The notes beneath the pieces were generated by a model, which saw only the letters and a list, made by a program, of their open reading frames with translations, was not told the DNA's origin and did no database searches. Both the position numbers and the translations under genes were made by a program. Below are positions 1 through 5,715 of a stretch of 8,032 nt of DNA, in pieces. This DNA comes from DASTYK01 sp964384585 (GTDB taxonomy: Bacteria > Gemmatimonadota > Gemmatimonadetes > Longimicrobiales > RSA9), in NCBI GenBank assembly GCA_964384585.1, contig CAYLME010000153.1:1-8032 (forward strand). The letters run 5' to 3'. Numbering within the stretch: the stretch's first letter is position 1; every line of letters starts with the position of its first letter.

Positions 1-1247
1 AGATCGGCGGCACGGTGGGCGACATCGAGTCGCTGCCGTTCCTCGAGGCGATCCGCCAGTTCCGCCAGGACGTGGGCCGCGAGCACACGCTGTTCGTGCA
101 CCTGACACTGATCCCGTTCATCGCTGCCGCGGGCGAGTTGAAGACGAAGCCGACGCAGCACTCGGTGCGTGAGCTGATGGAGATCGGAATCCAGCCGGAC
201 GTCCTGATCTGCCGTACGGACCGCGAGCTGGGCGAGGACCTGAAGCGGAAGATCGCGCTGTTCACGAACGTCGATATCGACGGTGTGGTCGAGGCCCGCG
301 ATGCGGAGACGATCTACGAGGTGCCGCTGCACTATCGCGAGCAGAAGCTGGATGAGTACATCTGCCGGAAGCTGGGCCTGGAGACGGAGGAGCCGGACCT
401 GACGGAGTGGAAGCAGATCGTCGAGCGCATCAAGCGCCCGTCGAACGGCGCGGTTCGCATTGCGGTCGTCGGCAAGTACACGCAGCTCGTGGACTCATAC
501 AAGTCGGTGCAGGAGGCGCTCGGGCATGGCGGCATCGCGAATGACGTCGAAGTCGATATCCACTGGCTGTCGAGCGAAGACTTCGAGCGGGACTCGGGTG
601 CGCGTGCGGCCGAGATCCTGTCGGGCTATCACGGCCTGCTCATTCCGGGCGGGTTCGGTGTGCGCGGCGTGGAAGGAATGCTCGAGGCGATCCGGTGGTC
701 ACGCACGAACGGGCTGCCGTTCTTCGGCATCTGTCTCGGCCTGCAGTGCGCGGTCATCGAGTATGCGCGCAACGTGGCGGGTCTCGCGGAGTCGCACTCG
801 GGCGAGTTCAGCAAGGACGCATCGCAGCTGGTCGTCTGCCTGATGGACAACCAGCGGCAGGTGACGGACATGGGCGGCACGATGCGGCTCGGTGCGTACC
901 CCGCACGGCTGCGCGAGGGCTCGCGCGCGCACCAGGCATACGGCACGCTCGAGATCAGCGAGCGGCACCGGCATCGTTACGAAGTAAACAACGCGTATCG
1001 CGACGTGCTCGCGGAGCACGGCATGCGCTTCAGCGGCCTCTCGCCTGACGGCCACCTCGTCGAGATCCTCGAGGTGCCGGAGCATCCGTGGTTTCTCGGT
1101 GTGCAGTTCCATCCGGAGCTCAAGTCACGGCCGATGCGCGCACATCCGCTGTTCGCATCGTTCATCCAGGCGGCCATGAAGCGTCGTGGCGCAGCGAACG
1201 GCAAGGTCGAGCAGAGCAGCAAGCAGCCGGAGACGGTACGGGCATGA
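1..1247 (+). CDS. pyrG: CTP synthase, C-terminal part (5' end outside window)
   Basis: CTP synthase aminates UTP to CTP in the cytoplasm, using ATP and ammonia from glutamine. The reading frame is already open at base 3 and gives 414 residues. Comparison with the usual ~545 residues suggests about 140 N-terminal residues lie upstream. The fragment opens with GGTVGDIESLPFLEAIRQ, part of the synthetase domain, followed by the hallmark KTKPTQHSVREL. From about fragment residue 150 (AVVGKYTQLVDSYKS) comes the class I glutamine amidotransferase domain. Its oxyanion strand is PGGFGVRGVEGM, its nucleophile is the Cys in GICLGLQ (codon 732-734), and its His/Glu pair is in QFHPELKS (His codon 1110-1112, Glu codon 1116-1118). 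MGGTMRLGAYP and ERHRHRYEVNN are also family hallmarks. The segment before MGGTMRLG is shorter than in E. coli. The gene ends by overlapping kdsA (ATGA). Placed before Kdo genes, it probably supplies CTP for CMP-Kdo formation. Confidence 0.98.
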   Translation, partial: IGGTVGDIESLPFLEAIRQFRQDVGREHTLFVHLTLIPFIAAAGELKTKPTQHSVRELMEIGIQPDVLICRTDRELGEDLKRKIALFTNVDIDGVVEARDAETIYEVPLHYREQKLDEYICRKLGLETEEPDLTEWKQIVERIKRPSNGAVRIAVVGKYTQLVDSYKSVQEALGHGGIANDVEVDIHWLSSEDFERDSGARAAEILSGYHGLLIPGGFGVRGVEGMLEAIRWSRTNGLPFFGICLGLQCAVIEYARNVAGLAESHSGEFSKDASQLVVCLMDNQRQVTDMGGTMRLGAYPARLREGSRAHQAYGTLEISERHRHRYEVNNAYRDVLAEHGMRFSGLSPDGHLVEILEVPEHPWFLGVQFHPELKSRPMRAHPLFASFIQAAMKRRGAANGKVEQSSKQPETVRA

Positions 1248-2086
1248 GCGCAGATGTTCGCGCCCTGTTCAGGACGGGCGGCGGCTTCTTCCTGATCGCG
1301 GGGCCGTGCGTGCTCGAGGACGAGGCTCTGAACCTGCGCGTGGCGGAGGCGCTGGTGCGCACGGGCGAGTCGCTCGGGCTGCCGATCATCTTCAAGGCAT
1401 CATTCGACAAGGCCAACCGCAGCAAATCGGGCGCTGCCCGCGGCCCCGGCCTCGAGGAGGGTCTGCGCCGGCTGGAGCGGGTGCGCGAAGCGACGGGACT
1501 GCCGCTGCTCACGGACGTGCACGAACCAATGCAGGCCTATGCGGCCGGTGATGTGTGCGACGTACTGCAGATCCCGGCGTTCCTCAGCCGGCAGACCGAT
1601 CTGGTCGTTGCGGCTGCCGAGACCGGTCGTGCGGTGAACATCAAGAAGGGGCAGTGGATGGCGCCGGAGGACATGGCTGGCGCCGTGTCCAAGGCCCGCA
1701 CCGCCGGTGCGGAGGCGGTTGCCGTGACCGAGCGCGGCACCTTCTTCGGCTACGGCGACCTCACAGTGGATATGCGCAGCTTCGGCCGCATGCGGGCGGC
1801 GACGGGGGTGCCTGCGATCTTCGACGGCACGCATTCCGTGCAGCGTCCCGGCCGCGCAGACGGCGCGAGCGGCGGTGACCGTGAGTTCATCCCGTCGCTC
1901 GTTCGGGCCGCGGTCGCTGCGGGCTGCGACGCACTCTTCCTCGAGACACACCCCGACCCTGCAAGGGCACCGTCCGATGGCAGCAACATGCTGCCACTGG
2001 ACCAGCTGGAGACACTGCTGCGCCAGGTTCTCGGGATCCGCGAGGTGCTGGCGGACAGCGGCGCGACCGTAGGAGCGGGCACATGA
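1244..2086 (+). CDS. kdsA: 3-deoxy-D-manno-octulosonate 8-phosphate synthase, metal-dependent type
   Basis: Cytoplasmic TIM-barrel enzyme that condenses arabinose 5-phosphate with phosphoenolpyruvate to Kdo 8-phosphate, the committed step to the Kdo of LPS. The 280 residues match the usual ~270-285. Seen in order: IAGPCVLED (18-26), FKASFDKANRS (50-60), RGPGLEEGL (66-74), TDVHEP (90-95), IPAFLSRQTDL (110-120), NIKKGQ (132-137), ERGTFFGY (163-170), DGTHSVQRPG (194-203) and LETHPDP (233-239). Cys22, His197, Glu234 and Asp245 align with the four metal ligands of the Aquifex enzyme (Cys11, His185, Glu222, Asp233); E. coli has Asn in place of the Cys. This is therefore the metal-dependent class. 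The ATG at 1244 was chosen because it overlaps the pyrG stop and puts the barrel start at the family position. An in-frame opening further upstream only reads through pyrG. The Shine-Dalgarno is weak (GGAG at 1229-1232, 11 bases away), so translation is probably coupled to pyrG. Confidence 0.97.
   Translation: MSADVRALFRTGGGFFLIAGPCVLEDEALNLRVAEALVRTGESLGLPIIFKASFDKANRSKSGAARGPGLEEGLRRLERVREATGLPLLTDVHEPMQAYAAGDVCDVLQIPAFLSRQTDLVVAAAETGRAVNIKKGQWMAPEDMAGAVSKARTAGAEAVAVTERGTFFGYGDLTVDMRSFGRMRAATGVPAIFDGTHSVQRPGRADGASGGDREFIPSLVRAAVAAGCDALFLETHPDPARAPSDGSNMLPLDQLETLLRQVLGIREVLADSGATVGAGT
2071..2075 (+). promoter_or_regulatory. Ribosome binding site of kdsC
   Basis: AGGAG lies seven bases before the kdsC ATG and inside the end of kdsA. 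It is one of only two good Shine-Dalgarno sequences at the gene starts in this window, and it supports the ATG at 2083 as the start. Confidence 0.75.
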
Positions 2087-2670
2087 CCGATACCGGCATC
2101 CCGCGCGACCTCGCCCGCCGCGTCCGCCTCGTGATCTTCGACGTGGACGGCGTGCTGACTGATGCCGGCGTCTATCTCGGCCAGACCGGATCGGGCGAAC
2201 CGATCGAGCTCAAGCGCTTCGACATCGTGGACGGGCTCGGCCTGCACCTCCTCCTCTATGCCGGGCTGCGTGTGGGCATCGTCAGCGGTCGCGTGTCCAT
2301 AGCGAACCGCATGCGCGCGGACGAGCTGGGCATTCCGTACCACGAGGGACCGGGCGGCTACAAGCTGGAAGCGGCGGAAGCGCTGCTCGCGGATGAAAAC
2401 GTGGCCTGGGACGAGGTCGCCGTGTTGTGCGACGACCTGCCTGACCTGCCGCTGCTGAAGCGTTCTGTGCTCCCCGTCGCGGTGCAGAACGCCGTGCCCG
2501 AGGTGCATGCGCTGGCGCGCTGGCGAACGTCGAAGCCGGGCGGGCGCGGCGCTGCACGTGAGTTCTGCGACGCGTTGCTGCAGGCGCGCGGCGATTACGA
2601 GCGTGCACTCGAGCGCTACACTGCCGAACGCGACAGGGCCGAGCGCGACGCCGGGGCAGCGGCGCGATGA
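2083..2670 (+). CDS. kdsC: 3-deoxy-D-manno-octulosonate 8-phosphate phosphatase
   Basis: HAD-superfamily phosphatase that hydrolyses Kdo 8-phosphate to Kdo and phosphate in the cytoplasm. The 195 residues are slightly longer than the usual ~170-190. HAD motif I is FDVDGVLTD, with nucleophile Asp20 and general acid/base Asp22. The substrate-specificity stretch ELKRFDIVDGLGLHLL (42-57) is typical of KdsC. Motif II is IVSGR (Ser68), motif III Lys is in GGYKLEA (Lys94), and motif IV is CDDLPDLPLL (Asp117, Asp118, Asp121). SKPGGRGAAREF (150-161) is the conserved KdsC C-terminal loop (usually NPGGKGAVRE). Family members normally have Gly just before the motif IV Asp pair; here it is Cys116. About 30 charged residues (165-195) extend the C-terminus. 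The gene overlaps kdsA and kdsD by ATGA at both ends. The call rests on HAD motifs, the KdsC-specific loops and the neighbours. It lacks any NeuA-type or kinase domain. Confidence 0.94.
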   Translation: MTDTGIPRDLARRVRLVIFDVDGVLTDAGVYLGQTGSGEPIELKRFDIVDGLGLHLLLYAGLRVGIVSGRVSIANRMRADELGIPYHEGPGGYKLEAAEALLADENVAWDEVAVLCDDLPDLPLLKRSVLPVAVQNAVPEVHALARWRTSKPGGRGAAREFCDALLQARGDYERALERYTAERDRAERDAGAAAR

Positions 2671-3686
2671 ACGAGCGCGCGCTGCAGCCGACGCATGCGG
2701 GTGCCGTTGCCGATCCGCGACCGTCAGGAGCACAGCTCCTTGCGGCGGCGCGTCGCGTGGTGCGCCAGGAGGCGGCAGGCGTGGCCGCACTCGAGTCGCG
2801 CATCGACGACGCCTTCCTCGAGGCGGTCGAGCGGATTGCGGAGGCGAGCGGGCGCGTGATCGTCAGCGGGATCGGCAAGAGCGGCATCATCGCGCGCAAG
2901 ATCGCCGCGACGATGACGTCCACCGGCACGCCTGCGATCTTCCTGCACCCGGTCGAGGGACTGCACGGCGACCTGGGTATCGTCGGCCGCGACGATGTTG
3001 CGATCCTGCTCTCGAAGAGCGGGGAGTCCAGCGAGCTGAACGCGCTGATCGAGGTCTTCGAACGGCTCGGTGTCGCGACGATCGCGCTGACCGGGCGACT
3101 CGATTCCTCCCTCGCGCGCGGCGCCGACATCGTGCTCGACTGTTCGGTCGGCGAAGAGGCGTGCCCGCACGACCTGGCGCCGACTACGTCCACGACCGTG
3201 ACGCTGGTCCTGGGCGACGCACTCGCCGTCGCGCTGCTGCTGCGACGCGGCTTCAGTCGCGACGACTTCGCGCAACTGCACCCGGGCGGACTGCTGGGGC
3301 GCAAGCTGACCGTGAAGGTGCGCGATGTCATGCTCGCGGACGACCTGCCGCTGCTGCCACCGGATGCGAGCATGCGGACCTGCGTGGTCGCGCTCGCCGA
3401 GAAGCGTGGCACGGTGGCGATCGTGGACAGCGCGCGTCGTTTGCTCGGCGTGGTCACCGCCGGCGACCTGACGCGGCTGATGGAGCGCGAAGAGAACGTG
3501 TTCGCGATCCGTGTGGACGAGGTGATGAGCCGCACGCCGAAGACGACAGAGCCGGAAGCGCTGGCTGCGTCCGCCGTCTATGTGATGGAGACGCACGGGG
3601 TCATGGCGCTGCCCGTGCTGGATGCGGATGGCTGCGTGGTCGGCATCGTGCACCTGCACGATCTTCTCAGGGCAAGTGTGGTATAA
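2667..3686 (+). CDS. kdsD: Arabinose 5-phosphate isomerase (SIS domain plus two CBS domains)
   Basis: Interconverts ribulose 5-phosphate and arabinose 5-phosphate in the cytoplasm, feeding KdsA. The 339 residues match the family (E. coli KdsD 328). The SIS sugar-isomerase domain spans about 50-195: SGIGKSGIIARKIAATMTS (67-85), HPVEGLHGDLGIV (94-106), SKSGESSELNAL (116-127), EEACPHDLAPTTSTT (163-177) and LHPGGLLGRKL (204-214). Lys71, Glu123, Glu164 and His205 sit at a constant +12 offset from the E. coli residues implicated in activity (Lys59, Glu111, Glu152, His193). Two CBS domains follow, from VRDVML and VDEVMSRTPKT. They are often regulatory in this family. The start ATG overlaps the kdsC stop and has only a weak upstream purine stretch (GGGG, 10 bases off). 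The TAA stop lies inside a TATAAT box before lptC. Sequence alone cannot separate KdsD from its paralogues KpsF or GutQ, but the Kdo/Lpt context favours KdsD. Confidence 0.95.
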   Translation: MNERALQPTHAGAVADPRPSGAQLLAAARRVVRQEAAGVAALESRIDDAFLEAVERIAEASGRVIVSGIGKSGIIARKIAATMTSTGTPAIFLHPVEGLHGDLGIVGRDDVAILLSKSGESSELNALIEVFERLGVATIALTGRLDSSLARGADIVLDCSVGEEACPHDLAPTTSTTVTLVLGDALAVALLLRRGFSRDDFAQLHPGGLLGRKLTVKVRDVMLADDLPLLPPDASMRTCVVALAEKRGTVAIVDSARRLLGVVTAGDLTRLMEREENVFAIRVDEVMSRTPKTTEPEALAASAVYVMETHGVMALPVLDADGCVVGIVHLHDLLRASVV

Positions 3687-3694
3687 TTAGTATT
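3679..3694 (+). promoter_or_regulatory. Extended -10 promoter directly in front of lptC
   Basis: TGGTATAAT at 3679-3687 is a perfect extended -10 element: TGn followed by the consensus TATAAT at 3682-3687. It is the only TATAAT I find in the window and sits in a short AT-rich island within otherwise GC-rich DNA. I see no convincing -35 hexamer at 16-19 bases, which an extended -10 can dispense with. Counting from the hexamer, transcription would start near 3694, one base before the lptC ATG, so the message would be essentially leaderless. The TAA stop of kdsD is embedded in the box. Activity is inferred, not shown. Confidence 0.6.
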
Positions 3695-4234
3695 ATGAAG
3701 CACTTGCGCCTTTTCACCTGGCTCGCGTTCGCACTGGCCGCCACGGCCTGCGACACGGAGACCGGCCCCGTCGGCGCTGGATTCCAGCCGCTGCCGTCCG
3801 ATGTCGTGCTGACCGACGTCACGCACAACATCACGTCGGAGGGCGTGCGTTACGCCCGCCTGGTGTCGGATTCGGTCTACCAGTACCAGGACAGTTCGAC
3901 GGTCGCGCTGTTCGGTGTGGACCTGACGCTGTACGACGCGCGCGGGGACGTGTCGGCGACCGTTACGTCGCTGACCGGCGACCTGAATGAGCGGACCAGT
4001 GAGATGGTCGCGCGTGGCAACGTCGTCGTGCTGCGCGTGGACGGGACGGAGCGCATCGAGACGGAAGAGCTGTACTACAATCCGCAGACGCACAAGATAT
4101 GGAGCACCGTACACACTACGCGCACCATAAACGGCTGTACGCAGGAGGGCGACGGCGTCCAGACCGATGACCAGTTCCGCTCGGTCACGCTCGAGAACGC
4201 GCGCGGCTGCCTGCCGGGAAACGTCGTCTTCTGA
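3695..4234 (+). CDS. lptC: LptC-like LPS export lipoprotein
   Basis: LptC is the periplasmic partner that takes LPS from LptB2FG and passes it to LptA. This 179-residue protein matches the family length. It has a lipoprotein-type signal: MKHLRL, a hydrophobic run to residue 18, then ATA-Cys19. The lipobox has Ala rather than Leu at -3. Asp20 follows the Cys; in E. coli an Asp there keeps lipoproteins in the inner membrane. The mature part shows the LptC beta-jellyroll pattern: LTDVTHNITSEGVRYARLVS (39-58), then LTLYDARGDVSATVTSLTGD (77-96), SEMVARGNVVV (102-112), and the near-diagnostic ETEELYYNPQTHKIWS (122-137). Cys148 and Cys172 could pair. The ATG at 3695 is followed at once by the signal sequence and has no Shine-Dalgarno, so the start is either leaderless or coupled to kdsD eight bases upstream. 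The stop overlaps the next ATG (TGATG). Assignment rests on these motifs plus position between kdsD and the lptA/lptB genes. Confidence 0.88.
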   Translation: MKHLRLFTWLAFALAATACDTETGPVGAGFQPLPSDVVLTDVTHNITSEGVRYARLVSDSVYQYQDSSTVALFGVDLTLYDARGDVSATVTSLTGDLNERTSEMVARGNVVVLRVDGTERIETEELYYNPQTHKIWSTVHTTRTINGCTQEGDGVQTDDQFRSVTLENARGCLPGNVVF

Positions 4235-5715
4235 TGCTGCTTCGAGGCGTTCTTCCGGCTTTGGCGCTGCTGCTCGTTGCGGCCTCTGCCAGTGCGCAGG
4301 GCACGCGCTGCGAGCTGGTGCGATCGCAGGGAACGACCCGTTCGTTCAACCTGAGCACGCCTTACCAGGTCGATCACATCCCGTACCCGGTCTTCGCGTG
4401 CGATGGCGGCTTGCGTATCTCCGCCGATAGCGCCGTGTTCATGCACAGCACGCGTCAGGTCTCGCTCTACCAGAACGTGGTGTACGCGGACACGACGCGC
4501 TCGCTGCGCGCGGACCGCGCCCAGTACAACAGTGCCCAGCGTCACCTCGCCGCGGAGGGCAGCGTGGTGCTGCGCGACCTGGCGACCGGCTCGCGGATCG
4601 AGTCGCCCACACTCGACTATTTCGAGGCGATGGAGGGGCGCCCCCAGTCCACTGTGGAAATCTACAGCGGACGCCCGCGTACCAGCGTCCTGCGCGAGGT
4701 GATCGAGGACGGCCTGTGGCGCAGCGACACCACCGTCGTGGACGCGGATGCACTCACGATCATCGGCGAGGATGCGTTCCACTATCGTGGCAACGTCGTG
4801 ATCCTGGGCACGGATCTGCACGCGACGAGCGGCTTCGCCGATTTTCTCGAGGGCGGCAATCGCGTGGAGCTGAGAAACAACGCACGCGTTACCGCTGAGG
4901 ACGTCGTACTGACAGGGGACACGATCATCGCGTTGCAGGACCCGGACGCCGGTGAGCTGCGCGAAGTGGACGCGCGCGGGAACGCGCGCCTCGATTCCGA
5001 GGAGATCGACGTCCGCGCACCCGCGATCCGCACGTTCTTCGAAGCCGGCGCGGTCGAGCGCCTCGTCGCGCGTGGGCGCGGCGGTGCGCCCGGCGCGGCC
5101 ATCGAACAGGCGTACGCATTCTCGGAGCAGTTCAACCTGAACGCAGACTCGATCGATGCGCTGCTGCCCGCTCAGCGAATCGAGGAGGTCATCGCGGTCG
5201 GCAACGCATACGGCGAACGACTCGCCGAAGACGACTCGACCCGCATCCAGATCGAGCCGGCGACACCGCAGGACTCCGCGCTCGCACGCCTCCTCGCGCA
5301 CGACTGGGTGCGGGGTGATACGATCCGCGCCTACTTTGCGGATGCCGCTCCGCTGGACAGTGCGGGCGTCGCGGCAGGCGTCGCTGCGCTCGATGCGCAA
5401 CGGCCGCCGCCTGTGCCCAGCCCGGTCGCGGCCCCGGTCATTGCGGGCGAACCCGCGGCCGGATCGGCGGACAGCACGGAGCGAGTGCTCGAACGCATCA
5501 TCGCGCTCGGCGCACCGGCACGTGCTGCGAACCGGATGGTCAATGACGACCGACCCGACGAACCGGCCGGCATCAGCTACGTCACCGCGCAGCGCATCAC
5601 CGTCGAGATCCGGGACGGCGCAATCGATACCGTCGAGGCGGAAGGCGACGTGAAGGGCGTCTACCTGCAGCCGCCGGAGAACACGCGCGCGGTAGCAGCG
5701 GGAGGGCCGCCATGA
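4234..5715 (+). CDS. lptA: Secreted multi-repeat OstA/LptA-like LPS transport protein
   Basis: Probable periplasmic LPS-bridge protein of the OstA/LptA superfamily, unusually long at 493 residues (E. coli LptA is 185). A Sec signal peptide is clear: MLLRG, a hydrophobic core, and Ala19-Ser20-Ala21 before Gln22. The mature protein repeats the OstA beta-strand theme: LRADRAQYNSAQRHLAAEG (91-109), DADALTIIGEDAFHYRGNVV (170-189), EVDARGNARLDSEEIDV (244-260), EEVIAVGNAYGERLAED (317-333) and DTVEAEGDVKGVYLQP (465-480). The G(N/D)(A/V) turns and the closing VKGVYL motif resemble the large OstA-like proteins of Bacteroidota and relatives. A Pro/Ala-rich linker lies at about 388-412. Cys26 and Cys56 are the only cysteines. 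The protein has no recognisable LptD barrel. The start overlaps the lptC stop by one base and has no good ribosome binding site, so it depends on reinitiation. The gene symbol follows role and position; overall similarity to E. coli LptA is low. Confidence 0.82.
   Translation: MLLRGVLPALALLLVAASASAQGTRCELVRSQGTTRSFNLSTPYQVDHIPYPVFACDGGLRISADSAVFMHSTRQVSLYQNVVYADTTRSLRADRAQYNSAQRHLAAEGSVVLRDLATGSRIESPTLDYFEAMEGRPQSTVEIYSGRPRTSVLREVIEDGLWRSDTTVVDADALTIIGEDAFHYRGNVVILGTDLHATSGFADFLEGGNRVELRNNARVTAEDVVLTGDTIIALQDPDAGELREVDARGNARLDSEEIDVRAPAIRTFFEAGAVERLVARGRGGAPGAAIEQAYAFSEQFNLNADSIDALLPAQRIEEVIAVGNAYGERLAEDDSTRIQIEPATPQDSALARLLAHDWVRGDTIRAYFADAAPLDSAGVAAGVAALDAQRPPPVPSPVAAPVIAGEPAAGSADSTERVLERIIALGAPARAANRMVNDDRPDEPAGISYVTAQRITVEIRDGAIDTVEAEGDVKGVYLQPPENTRAVAAGGPP
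5700..5705 (+). promoter_or_regulatory. Ribosome binding site of the lptB gene
   Basis: GGGAGG ends six bases before the ATG at 5712. This strong, well-spaced Shine-Dalgarno decides the start and argues that the N-terminal extension of LptB is really translated rather than being a mis-called upstream region. Confidence 0.75.

Noticed and set aside
1088..1243. Longer KdsA start inside pyrG
   Set aside because: It would add 52 residues read out of frame through the pyrG C-terminus, including its glutaminase His/Glu motif. KdsA proteins start close to the ATG at 1244.
2282..3535. Minus-strand frame of 417 codons opposite kdsC and kdsD, and another at 1750-2790
   Set aside because: Low-complexity Arg/Ser/Ala-rich translation, entirely opposite conserved enzyme genes.
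2507..3694. In-frame extension of lptC far upstream through kdsC and kdsD
   Set aside because: The upstream part is an Arg-rich out-of-frame reading of two real genes. The signal sequence begins exactly at the ATG at 3695.
3683..3696. The inverted repeat before lptC as a transcription terminator
   Set aside because: The stem is only five A/T pairs, with no GC-rich stem and no T-tract, and it sits at the start codon.
4075..5400. Long open frame on the minus strand (441 codons) opposite lptC and the OstA-like gene
   Set aside because: It is antisense to genes with clear motifs, and its translation is Arg/His/Val-rich with no recognisable domain. GC-rich coding DNA routinely leaves such frames open.
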